Part shown: positions 1-9,940 of the stretch, piece by piece
Layout: each line of letters begins with the position of its first letter
How positions within the stretch are numbered: the stretch's first letter is position 1
From: Spirogloea muscicola
Taxonomy: Eukaryota > Streptophyta > Zygnematophyceae > Spirogloeales > Spirogloeaceae
NCBI GenBank assembly: GCA_009602725.1
Contig: WELB01000115.1
Coordinates: 370,324 to 403,531 of the forward strand
Length of the DNA stretch: 33,208 nucleotides
Direction: 5' to 3'
Position numbers and translations under genes: made by a program
Notes under the pieces: model-generated
Seen by the model: the letters and a program-made list of their open reading frames with translations, nothing else
Database searches by the model: none
Told to the model about the DNA's origin: nothing

Positions 1-60
1 GCTGCTTCCGGGTCTCGGCAAAGTGCCGCTTCTCCTGCTCCGAGTTACTCTGATCTGCTG
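1..60 (-). other. Possible exon fragment running off the left edge
   Basis: Read on the minus strand, this stretch gives an open, charged segment (about N-S-E-Q-E-K-R-H-F-A-E-T-R-K-Q) that continues out of the window. It follows an AG that could be a splice acceptor. Nothing else supports it and the segment is too short to assign a family. It may equally be chance or a repeat flank. Confidence 0.15.
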
Positions 61-63
61 TTG

Positions 64-290
64 CTCACACGTGGATACTGAGCAGCCATCTGCATCTCCC
101 TCTGCACCATCTTGCACTTTGTAGTGTAGTCCTTTTTCAGCACCTCTTTCTTTGGCTTTGAACATTGTCCATTCTTTTTGGGTTGGCTTTGCCAGCCCCT
201 TTTCTCAATGGGCGAGCACCTTCTTTGTTTCTTTGTGTGCTTCCCCTGGCCCCCTTCTCGTCCTTTGTGAATTTTTTTTGGGAGTGATCC
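64..290 (+). repeat. Interspersed hairpin repeat, near full-length copy
   Basis: The unit begins with a CTCAC..GG.TACTGAGC-like segment near 64. It runs through a stretch containing GTAGTGTAGTCC, then a foldback TTGGCTTTGCCAGCC, then TCAATGGGCGAGCACC, and a T-rich tail with CCCCTGGCCCCCTTCTCGTC. The same order of blocks recurs inverted at 12280-12430, which defines the unit length of roughly 160 bp plus tail. There is no coding capacity. SINE or MITE status is not established. Confidence 0.6.
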
Positions 291-364
291 ATCCTCCCCC
301 TGTTTTACCATTGCATCCTCAGGCCCCTTTGTAGCTGCTCACCGCTCTTAGGCCCCTCTGAACC

Positions 365-495
365 TTTGTGAATTCTTTTTGGGCTGGCTTTTCGCAGCCC
401 TTGCCCCCATTGGGAGTGCCACTTCTTCTTTTTTGTTGATTCTTTTTCGGGCTGGCTTTTCCAGCCCCTATTCTCAATGGACGAGCACTTTCTCC
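365..495 (+). repeat. Two tandem partial copies of the hairpin repeat
   Basis: Two cores lie back to back. One near 389 has GGGCTGGCTTTTCGCAGCCC followed by CCCCCATTGGGAGTGCCACTTC. One near 449 has GGGCTGGCTTTTCCAGCCCC followed by TATTCTCAATGGACGAGCAC. The first variant recurs almost exactly at 11121-11170, so at least two subfamilies exist. The second copy contributes an ATG at 477 that is in frame with the UBP1-like first exon. Confidence 0.6.
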
Positions 496-1010
496 CGCCC
501 AGCCTTCGAGAGAGCCCCTTTCCGCCCAGCCAAGGCCGGCGGGCGGGCCTCCCCCCCCCCGGGTCATTCGAAGCCCCGGCGAGGCGCCGCCGAAGTTTCG
601 GGGCGGCCGCCGCGGGGCCCCTATCCTCAATGGGCGAGCACTTTCTTCGCGGGGCGGAAGCGGGCCCGCCGTCGGGCCCGACGGCGGAGCGGGGGCGTGT
701 CGGCAGGCCCGGAGGAGGGGGGGCGCGCCCCGCCCCTCCCTCCTCCCGAGAGTCAACAGCCCTGGGCGCCCCTTCCCCCCGGCTCTCTGCCACGGCCCAG
801 CCCCGCAAACCTGCCCGGCTCTCTGCCACGGCCAGCCCCCTCCGGCCTGCCCTCGCCGCCGCCAGCCTCCTGCGCCGTCGCCGCGCGGATTGCGGCACGC
901 CATCCTCTGCTGCCGCCGCCCCGCCCGCGCGCAGAGCCGACATTGCCCGCGCCGCCGGCGGCGGCTGGGCAGGGTTGGCGAGCTGCGGCGCAAGGCGTGC
1001 CAAACACGCC
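496..1010. other. Very GC-rich leader upstream of the UBP1-like gene
   Basis: This stretch is extremely GC-rich and open in several frames on both strands, which reflects composition rather than coding. At 621-650 it contains a remnant of the hairpin repeat (CTATCCTCAATGGGCGAGCA). It probably holds the promoter, 5' UTR and perhaps the true start exon of the UBP1-like gene. I cannot place a TATA element or transcription start. Confidence 0.4.
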
Positions 1011-4000
1011 GTGGTCGACCAGCAGCAGCAGCAGCTGCACTTCCAGCAGCTGAAGCCGCCGGCCGGCATCGCGGCCCAGCAGGCGGCGATGATACCGGGG
1101 CAGCCGCTGTACCACCCCGCACTGCTCCCCGCCATGCCGCAGGTCTGCAGAGAGGCTGCCAGCCGAGCCAGTCACTCGTAAGGGCAGTAGTAAGACGGAG
1201 TTGAGGTCGGTCCTGCACATAGAGCACTGCATCCCTTGATTGCCGAGGCAGGCCCCTACCACACGTGCATGACATCTGGCGCACGCAATCATCTCTCATT
1301 GCTCACTCTTATAGCTCATCCCTGTCACAGGTGGAGCCCATTCCCAGCGGGAATCTTCCTCCTGGTTTTGATGCTACAGCTTGCCGTAGTGTGTAAGTCA
1401 ATTCCAAAAATCAGCTGACAAAGTCGCGCCCTTTCAAGCAAGCGATTTGGTCGCTCGAAGGCAGTGGCAACATGATCAAGAATGGTTGATGTTGTCGTTT
1501 CACTGGTGACAAGTACTCAACAATGGTCTCCAAAGCTCGAGATGGTTGGCCTAACTAGATGTCACATGTATTAGCAGACCATGCCAGCAACGCTCACCAG
1601 TTGCCCAGTTGTAGATGCTCCAGGTCTTGCTTGGTCTGACCGCAAAAGGACCTTTGCGGTCTGCGCTAAGTAGCAAGCTTAGATATTCCAACATGTATGC
1701 CTCTCAATGACTTCGCTGTATCGAGTCACGCTATGTCAGCAAGTGAAGTTAGGCGGCCGAGCAGGACTATGCACATCCAGCCTGTCCAGCATGCAATATG
1801 TGACCCCTGGAGCACGTATGCAGTGTTTCTAGCGTAGTAAGCGTACTGGCAGGACAGATTATGCAAGATCTTGACATGTATGACTTCTGGCAGGTATGTT
1901 GGGAATGTACATCCAAAGGTGACAGATGCTATCCTTGTGGAGCTCTTCTCTAGCATTGGACCATTAGAAGGGTGCAAATTGATCAGGAAAGAGAAGGTAC
2001 GTATCTCAGCATTTATGCGGCTGTAGGTGCATGTTGCTCTCAAATGTACAAGCTGTCCGAGTCAGCTCAACAACAGCCATCACTGGTCACTGATACAGCT
2101 GCACGGCGCATTGCTCTCTCTTGTCAGGCATTACCGAGACTCTAACCTGCCTGTGATGACCTACATTGGGGCATCTTCTCAGGCTGTGCTACATAGTGAC
2201 TGTCCTGACTCGCAGGCGTGCTGACAATTGCTGGACTAACTTGCTTTGTATTGGCTTCTGCAGTCATCATATGGCTTTGTTGACTTCTTTGATCACCAGG
2301 TGGCTGCAGCCGCACTGCTCACCCTCAATGGCAGGCAACTGTACGTTTGTGATGTCCATGGCATTCCTTGAGCCACCACATGTTACATACGCAGTGTGCT
2401 TCACGCCGGGCAGTTATGCTGGGCAAACTGGCCAAGATGATGCTATAAATCATGTCAAAGTGGTCGTGCTGATACGTTTGCAAAGATCATTGATGCACTA
2501 TAGCTAGTCGCAGTAAGCAGATGCCCCACTGATCTTGTTCCAGCTGGTTAAACAAACAGGTTAGGACAGGCTATCAAGGTCAACTGGGCTTATGCAAGCG
2601 GCCAAAGGGAGGACACTACAGGTGGGAGCTTAGTGATTGGCAAAGGAAGACAACTGCAAGCTGAATATGTTGTTGCTATGTGCATTTTCATTCGCACAAC
2701 TATGCTTCATCTCAAAAAAGGAGGACGTGACGACTCCGTGATAGACTGCCGTAATGGATATTTCGAGCCTGCCTTTCCCTGCATCATTGATCAGTCCAGC
2801 ATCGGCTTGCATGATAGCCTTGTCAATGTGGCCGATAGTGCAGGTCACTTCAGCATATTTGTGGGAGACCTTTCGCCAGAGATCACTGATGCCAGTCTTT
2901 ATGCAGCCTTCAGCATCTATCTCAGTTGCTCGTGAGTATCTGAGGAACGAACTCAAAATTTTAAGAGGCCTGCCAACAAGGACGACTAAGTAGGATGCGC
3001 CTGGATGGGACTTGTGCTGTGCCTCTAATGATCAGATTCAAGTAACATGGTTGGTCCAAGTTTTGCCGTGTGATCAAGAAGCGCTTTGAAGAGCTGTGTC
3101 ATACAGCAAGCTAGCTTGGACTACAGCATGTCGAAGATGGACTGGACTTAGGACCTGTGACAACTCCTGCTCTTTCTGAGGCCAAAGTAAGTCTGCATGT
3201 GCAGGGATGCAAGAGTTATGTGGGACCAACGATCTGGCCGCTCGAGAGGCTTCGGCTTTGTGTCCTTCAGGATGCAATCGGTACAATTGCTAAGCTCTTG
3301 TCCATTGAAAACTTTGGGGACTGTAAGGAGCAAAGAAGAACTGGACATGTTTAGTCAGTGGCGCTCTTGTAGAGATGGCGATCGGCACGTGACCGGCACG
3401 TGCATGCATGGCAGTAGGCATCCAAGTCAAAGAGCAAGACGTTAGTTGCTGACAACCAAGCAACTGCAGCTTTTGCTAATGACCTTATGGTGCTGCTCCA
3501 ACAGGACGCTGAGACAGCCATCAATGAGATGACGGGTAGAGATCATCACAACGTTTGACCTCCTTGACGCATTTGATGTGATCAGCAAAGTCTGCAGCAC
3601 TGCTGGACAGCTCAATTGACTTACACTCACCCCTCATCTTGGCTACTACAAACTGGCAAAGGTGGCTTGCGGATTCAAGTGATCAATGGTTGCAGATTTA
3701 CGATGCAAGCGACGTTCTGATGACACCTTTGTTACATTGTGCAGGCAAATGGCTCGGCAGCAGGCTCATACGCTGTAATTGGGCCACCAAGTCAAATCTA
3801 GGTCCCGATGAAGAGCTGATGAGCAGTGATAATGTCTCATCTTCATTTGGAGGCGAAGGGGAGGCCGTTGATGACATGGCTGCAGGTACATGCAAAGTCT
3901 GGTCAGGATGAGTCGTGATCAGGCCCGCTTTATGTGGAGATCTGTACCTCTTAGTGTCAAACATTTGCAACCCATGGACCAACCCGGCCTCGTGCACACA

Positions 4001-5085
4001 TATTCTCAAGTGTAGCAAGTTTTGGACATTCTGATGACAGACAGACCTATTGGCGAGGAGCGGCAGCATGAAGGTCAGGCAGAAGAATTGCAGAGTGGGC
4101 CTCAGTATACTACTGTGTATGTTGGCAATCTGGCTCATGAGGTATACTTTCTTCACTGTGCCTCAAATCAACATGTATGGCGTGTCATGGACACAATTTT
4201 TCGTCGTGGTCAGCCTGCAGAGGCACTGACCTTATAGCATGAGCTTGGCTTCACATCCTTGTCCCTCTATTTACCTTTTCAGTGCCACAAATGCGCTGCA
4301 GTAGCCAATCACTTGCTTGTGGCCAGTAATATTGTCAGCTCTCAATTGCTTCGCCACATCACGCAGGTGACACAAACAGAGTTGCATAGGCAGTTTTACT
4401 GTATAGGAGCTGGAGTTATAGAAGAGGTCAGGGTGCAGAGAGACAAGGGCTTTGGTTTTGTACGATATCAAAGACACGACGAGGCCGCGTCTGCAATACA
4501 ACAAGCGAATGGTCGAGTCATTTGCGGAAAATCTGTTAAGGTAATGCACAGCAAGCATTGATCTTTCTTGATTGTCTCTCTAGTCACTGTTGACATAATC
4601 CTTTCAGGAGCTGATGCACAGGTTGTCATGCCCAATTGTAGATGACTTTGCATGTTGCTTTGAATTCTTGGCATATTCTGGCCATCATACCATGCAAATC
4701 TGCGCCTGCTTAATACATGCCGCATGCAAATGAGCAGATGAGCTTTCTTGATCTGCAGTGCTCCTGGGGTAGCAAGCCAACACCGGCATCAGCTCTGACG
4801 TCCAACTCGCAAGGGCTTCCACCCCCTCCTCCCCCACCAACCAGCATAGGCTTATATCAATCTGTTGTGGGCCCCATGGCCAGCCTAGCGCCTGGCACCT
4901 TGATGGCATATCACCGGCAGCACCTCAGCATGTCCCAAGGGCTGACCAGCCGCCCCCGACCCCTTCCACCTCTGCTCTCGCACTCAGCACAGCACACTGG
5001 CATGGGCTGCGCTAGTTTCGACCACACGTACACACAGTCTGACATACTAGTGCCCGTCCCGCACTTGCACCAAATATATTATTAA
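1011..5085 (+). CDS. UBP1/RBP47/TIA-1-like protein with three RRMs
   Basis: Encodes a nuclear/stress-granule type RNA-binding protein of the plant oligouridylate-binding (UBP1) and animal TIA-1 group, which bind U-rich pre-mRNA and mRNA. Exons: 1011-1142, 1331-1392, 1894-1996, 2264-2340, 2560-2621, 2844-2931, 3205-3280, 3505-3535, 3745-3885, 4041 (or 4074)-4141, 4367-4540, 4759-5085 (TAA). Exons 2-12 give 413 residues with every phase matching. A Gln-rich start leads to [12 protein letters not shown], the UBP1 signature before RRM1. RNP2/RNP1 pairs are VYVGNV/YGFVDF (RRM1), [14 protein letters not shown] (RRM2) and [14 protein letters not shown] (RRM3). CSWGSKPTP closes RRM3 and is followed by a proline run and a divergent tail. 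The start codon is unresolved: the only in-frame upstream ATGs (477, 630) lie in repeat sequence, so a separate start exon is possible. Family assignment is strong; the exact target RNAs are unknown. Confidence 0.9.
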
Positions 5086-6290
5086 CCGCAGCCAGGTCGT
5101 AGTTTCGCAAATTGACTGAACCCTACATTCTTGGCCCTGGAGTGGTTACTGGCGGTAGCCGTGACGGCACTCTTAGAGACTTGTTGCAGGTCCTGTACCC
5201 AGCTTATGAGCTGCTTAAGCAGTCCGGCTGCCCCACACAAGAGAGCCAGTGATTGACTGTACAGAACGCTACACAGTGGCTGCTTTCATCATTCCAAGGC
5301 GGTTGCCAGCCATCTTGCCATATCTTTCACATGAAGCACTGGCCATTGAGTGCTGCAAGCCTGGGCCTATGAGGCATGTTCTCCCCTGTTCAACTCTTCC
5401 CTTCAGAGTACCTGCAGTACCTCTTCTGTACCTATTGCTTTCGGCTTGGACGGCTGTCACCAGTTTCCTCAGGCCCCTATTCAGGGCTGCGAAGAATGTT
5501 TCCTCGCATGCTCACACACCACCTGGACCCGTTCAGGCCTGCTGCCATCCTTGTCTGGACCTTGTGGCTAGAGTGGAGTCCCCAAAGTAGCACAGCAGTT
5601 GTGCCAGCGGCATCGTGACAATGCACGGCAAGCATTTTCAGTGCAGGCCTCTACTCACAAGACACAATGCTGTCATTGTTGCGCAGCAATTGTGATGTAA
5701 AAGCTGGGTCTAGCCTTTCACTAATGCATCCAATCCACGTTACTGCACCATGAACTACCATATCAGGAAAGCCTCTACTTGTTTAGACTCAACGCTGGAG
5801 TTTCTAAACTGCCATCTTGACACAGTGAATTCAAAATGGCAACTCGTTCCAGAATCAGTCTCCACTGATTGTGCAACTTTCCGGATTGCACCTGGTGCAA
5901 TGAGAAAGTTGAAATGTCACTGTATTGGACTGACAGCTTTTGGAGATGATACATGAGTGACAGGCATATTTGAAATGACTCAAACAGAGCTTGCAAGACA
6001 GGCAGACATTGAGGAGCTTGTTCAAGCTCACCGTGTGCGGCTTCCGGGTTCGCTTCTGGCAGCCCAGGAGCAACCAGGCTGCCAATACTGTCACAAAGGC
6101 GACTGTTCCAGCCTGCGCAGCCCGCCTGCGGTGTTGACTTTGAGGAAGTGCTGCCAACAATAGAAACGGTGCCAGTGAGCACGCCTGTTGACTCGTCAGG
6201 CAGGCAGGCTACATAGCCAGTTTAGTAAGGGCCTAAGCTTGTGGTGTTTCTAGAGGGGTGCTTTCCAGGGGACAGTCTGGTCACTTACAA
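5086..6290. other. Intergenic / 3' UTR region without a convincing gene
   Basis: After the UBP1 stop there is about 1.2 kb of moderate GC content. A TGTAA at about 5695 could be the UBP1 poly(A) signal. A minus-strand TGTAA (TTACA on plus, about 6285) lies just past the stop of the minus-strand gene ending at 6319. Open frames at 5249-5618 (+) and 5775-6182 (-) lack recognisable domains, convincing starts or splice context. I treat them as noncoding. Confidence 0.4.
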
Positions 6291-6318
6291 TGGCTCTCAA
6301 GTGCATCATCGACGTCCT

Positions 6319-7172
6319 CTACGGCGTGAACCTTGGCAAGAGCTCAAAATTCATGGTCCAGGCGTCCTGGTCACACTCGAAGCTCTCATTGTGATGGCGC
6401 CTACCTCTTGACCAGAGGGCCTGGACATATGTGACCACCTGGCTCCTGTATGCAGGCAGCGCAGTCGAAACAGCCCACAGGGCCCCCAAGTGGGCCGTCG
6501 CAGCGGCGAGCAGCCAGAGACCACGCGCATTGCCGGACGGCGAGGAAAGCTGCATGTTGAAGGTCTGCCGAGCCGGGGATGTAGGCTTTCAGGTCAGGCT
6601 TTTGGGCCATTGTGGATCGTCCTGTGCAGCCCCAAGGGCCGACTACATCCTACTGCGCAGCAGCGGCAACGTGCCTGCTGTGAGCGCTCACCTGCACCTC
6701 TGCCTCGAGCGCGACGACATGCTGGCGGAGCAGCGCCGCGGCGCGGCGCAGCTCTGCCGCATCCTGCGCGTGGAGCTCTCCAATCCGCAGTGCCAGCGCC
6801 GCCGCCTCCTCGCGCACCATGCGGATGTCTTCAACCTGCTGGGCCCCCGGAGACGCGGCGCTGAGCGGAGCAGCAGCAGCGGCGACGGCGCCGGCATCGG
6901 CGTCGGCGTCGGCGCCTGCGGCGACTCATCGTCGGCGCCAGCGTCAGAGGCCTGCTTGGCACATGCACGACGGTGCGAGAGCGACAGCCGCACCTCGGAG
7001 CCCTGCCAAGGCCGGGACGACACGCTCACGGCGGAGTCGCACGCCTCGCCGCCGTTGCCGGCGGCCTCCTCGCCCTGCGCAGGCCTGCGGCAGGCGGCGC
7101 GAGGGACCAGGTGGGGCTCAGCTCGCCGCACCGCCGCCGCCGCCGCCNGTCTTTCATCTCCTGGCTTGCCAT
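6319..7172 (-). CDS. Probable coiled-coil protein with C-terminal membrane segment
   Basis: I do not recognise the family. An ATG at 7172 opens with MASQEMKD and runs at once into an N at 7148, where the frame cannot be trusted. A GC-rich Ala/Asp/Pro-rich stretch follows. An exon ending at a GTGAGC donor near 6690 encodes a charged, heptad-like helix containing IRMVREEAAALALRIGEL and LRRAAALLRQHVVALEAEVQ. The next exon, after a GGCAG acceptor near 6562 in the same phase, carries one hydrophobic segment (around GLWLLAAATAHLGALWAVS) and a short tail ending in a TGA at 6319. A coiled coil followed by a single C-terminal hydrophobic stretch suggests a membrane-anchored protein; this is inference. 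The N-terminal half may contain a further intron or sequence error. The gene is divergent from the flavin oxidoreductase. Confidence 0.4.
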
Positions 7173-7322
7173 ACAAGCGCTGCCCGGCAAAGCTGGGCAG
7201 CCGGCGGTGATGTGCAACTGCAGTGCACCACGTGGCGCGCTCTTGGCAGGCCGTTGACCCCCTCTGCCCCCTCCCGGTGCCGGTGGCAGTGGCTGCGAGC
7301 ACGCTTGTCACGTGCCTTGCGC

Positions 7323-9558
7323 ATGGCTGCGCCTCGCGCGCTACATCCCCCCTCCCGGTCCACGTAAGACGCTGGAGCCGCCACGTGGCGCGCAGGCAGC
7401 TCCCCCCGGAAGAGCGGGCGGCGTGGACGTGGTGGTGGCGGGCGCGGGCGCCTGGCGGGCCTGGCGGCGGCCCGGGAGCTGGCTCGGCACGGCGCCCGCG
7501 TCGCCGTCCTGGAGGCCTCGGACGGGGTCGGCGGCCGCGTGCGCACCGACGCCGTCGCCGGCTTCCTCCTCGACCGCGGCTTCCAAATCTTCCTCTCCGG
7601 TGGGCTTAGGGGTTTAAGGTTTAGGGTACAGGGCCAGCGCCGCCGTCCTTTGTTGGGCTCCGCTGGTGCTGCGGCCATGCGACGGCAGAGCGCCGCTCAA
7701 GTGGCCCGTGAATCCTGAACTTCTACTCCGAAACCCGAAACCTATAGACCTAACCCTAAACCCTGCCGCAGCGTACCCTGAGGCGCGAGAGGTGCTGGAC
7801 TACGGCACGCTGGACCTGCGGCCGTTTTACGCCGGCGCGGAGGTCTGGTGGAACGGCTCCTTCCACAGGTAGCGGCCGCTGCTGCCGCGCCTCCGATGCC
7901 TCTCGATTGCTCGTTTGTCAGCCGGCGGCTCTGACCCCCCTCGGCTAGCACAGGGTCGCCGACCCCTTCCGCCACCTGCTCGACGGCCTCGCCTCGCTCG
8001 GCAACCCCATCGGCTCCCCACTGGACAAGCTCCGGGTTGGCGTCGCCCGCCTCAAGGTGCGCCGCTGCTGAGGTGCTACGCTTTCCCTTCCGGCACCTCG
8101 GTAATCGATGCCCAAGGAGCTGTGGCTGGCCGCTGAAATCTGGCAATGCTGTCCGATTGCCAGCCGTGCTCCTATCTGACTTGCAGCTTCTGCTGTTGTG
8201 GTACTGGCAGGCGGCTGCAACAAGCCCAGCCGACGCATTTGCCAGGGCAGAGACGACAATTGAGGAGAGCCTGGAGACTGACGGCTTCTCACCTCAGGTG
8301 CAAAAGGACTGGATGCACCCGCCTAACCCTGCCTACAGTATACTCTCTTGAGCACATGGTCGCTTCTATGACTTCTGGATACATCGTTGGCCATACAACG
8401 TGGTCGGAAGAGCCAATTGAGGATATTGCAGTCAAGCGCTGGCTGTCAGCCGCCTAGAACTGTGTCCCTTCTCTTACAATTGTGCACCTTCTGTGCTGGT
8501 GGAGCAAAGATGGTCGACCGCTTCTTCAGGCCGTTTCTGGGCGGCATATTCTTCGACAGGTCCCTGAGCACCACATCCAGGTGCTGCATGCTGACTCTCT
8601 GATGAGCTTTGGCTTGCCTAGCCCCGTGCGACGTGGGAAATGTGGACCCTTGGCAGGGCACCCCGGCCCGCTAGCTCGGCCATGGAGGCCTCTCAGTGTT
8701 TGCAGGAGCTTTTACACAGGCTGTTCTGATGAAAATTGCATTCGAGGTTTCCTCCATTGCAGGATTTGATGTGGTGTGCCCCCCCTGGTCCACAGGTTGC
8801 TGGACTTTGTGCTGCGGATGCTTGCGCTGGGAGCCAACACGCTGCCTGCGCAGGGCATTGGTGCAATTTCCGAGCAGCTGGCCGCTGGCCTCCCTGACGG
8901 TTGCGGGCGCCTACACACAAAGGTTGAGAGCATTGGGCCAGCCCATGAACGGCAGCCACGAGAGGTGCAGACAAGCCAGGGGACATTCCGGGCTTCACTT
9001 GGCGTGGTTGTGGCAGTGGAAGGGCCCGAGGCAGAGCGGCTGCTTGGCAACGAGCTTGCCCAAACACCGTCCAAGGACACTTCGCAGCCCCGCAGCACGG
9101 TGTGCCTCTACTTTGAGACAAAGGCAGACGGTGATGGCGGTCACCTTCCAATCTTATACCTCAACGGCACCGACCAGGGCATTGTCAATAACATGTGCTT
9201 CATCAGTGCCGTGGCACCATCATATGCACCGGCGGGCAAGATGCTCGTCTCTGTCTCCCTCATCGGCCTCCACAAGGAGTCAAGTGATGCCGAGCTGGAG
9301 GCTACTGTGAAGTCGGAGCTGGCCGCATGGTTTGGGGACATGGATGTTGCAGCATGGCAGCACCTACGGACATATAGAATACCATTTGCGCAGCCGGACC
9401 AGAGGCCGCCCACAGACCTCCGACGAGCTGTGCAGCTTGATGAAAACCTGTACGTGTGTGGCGACCACCGGGATTCGGCAACATTTGACGGCGCCCTTGT
9501 CTCGGGCAAGCGGGCAGCGCAAGCCCTGCTACAAGCTGCCTCCCGTGTGCCAACATGA
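7323..9558 (+). CDS. FAD-dependent oxidoreductase, phytoene-desaturase/amine-oxidase-like
   Basis: A flavoprotein of the phytoene dehydrogenase/protoporphyrinogen oxidase-like group; the substrate is unknown. Exons: about 7420-7599, 7772-7868, 7954-8056, 8211-8297, 8510-8580, 8796-9558 (TGA). The Rossmann segment reads VDVVVAGAG, then LAGLAAARELARHGARV in another frame, then GVGGRVRTD and FLLDRGFQIFLS. Central exons have YPEAREVLDYGTLDLRPFY, VADPFRHLLDGLASLGNPIG and MVDRFFRPFLGGIFFDR, all typical of the family. The last exon includes GIGAISEQLA and ends with the FAD-contacting LYVCGDHRDSATFDGALVSG. Two surplus bases near 7450 break the frame between GAG and LAGL within the dinucleotide-binding motif; the rest is intact, so a base-calling slip is plausible. 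The start is unresolved: ATG 7323 meets a stop at 7365. A plastid transit peptide is possible but not shown. Its first visible intron carries telomere-like tracts. Confidence 0.8.
7600..7771 (+). repeat. Intron bounded by inverted telomere-like tracts
   Basis: This 172-bp intron of the flavin oxidoreductase starts with a degenerate G-strand tract (GGGGTTTAAGGTTTAGGG, about 7608-7626) just after the donor. It ends with a C-strand tract (CCTAACCCTAAACCCTG, about 7749-7765) just before the GCCGCAG acceptor. The two ends are complementary and could pair in the transcript, bringing donor and acceptor together. The tracts resemble plant/green algal telomere sequence (TTTAGGG), but only about two to three units are present on each side. 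Confidence 0.6.
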
Positions 9559-9940
9559 CCAGCAGATGACACTGCTTCTTAGCGCGTTTGCATGGTATAC
9601 AATGCAGTATGGCTACCTTTGAAAACATGGCTGTCCCGCTGTGTTCAGTCTCACTTATGCTAGTCCAAATGATCAGCAGTTTTTCACTGTTCGAGCCCAC
9701 GGCCATAGGCCAGGTATCTACCATCTTTGACCTGATGCGGCGCTGGTTGAGATAGCAAGTCACTCTCTGGCATGTATGGGTCTGTATTGACAACATGCAG
9801 AGAAGCGCCCAAACAGGTATAAGGATGACGACGGCTGTGCTCACAGCACTCTGTACAATTGGTGAGTGCCAAATGCAGAAGCAGCTGCTGTCTCGCTCAA
9901 CAGTGAGGGTTTGAGCCAGTCGGCTGACATCTGTCTGGCC
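9559..9940. other. Short convergent intergenic region
   Basis: This lies between the stop of the flavin oxidoreductase (+) and the stop of YAE1 (-). It should hold both 3' UTRs. I see no TGTAA in the expected orientation for either gene and no other feature. Confidence 0.4.

Noticed and set aside
305-1299. Long overlapping minus-strand open frames rich in Arg/Ala/Gly
   Set aside because: They are open on both strands in several frames because of the GC content, overlap repeats, and include the antisense of the UBP1 first exon.
5249-5618. Plus-strand open frames after the UBP1 stop as extra 3' exons
   Set aside because: The UBP1 reading frame ends cleanly at 5085 and these frames show no family similarity or matching acceptor phase.
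5775-6182. 135-codon minus-strand open frame
   Set aside because: It has no ATG at its start, no recognisable domain and no splice context. It lies beyond the likely poly(A) signal of the minus-strand gene.
7364-7396. 32-nt GTAAG...GCGCAG mini-intron joining ATG 7323 to the flavin gene
   Set aside because: It is too short and gives the wrong frame for VDVVVAGAG.
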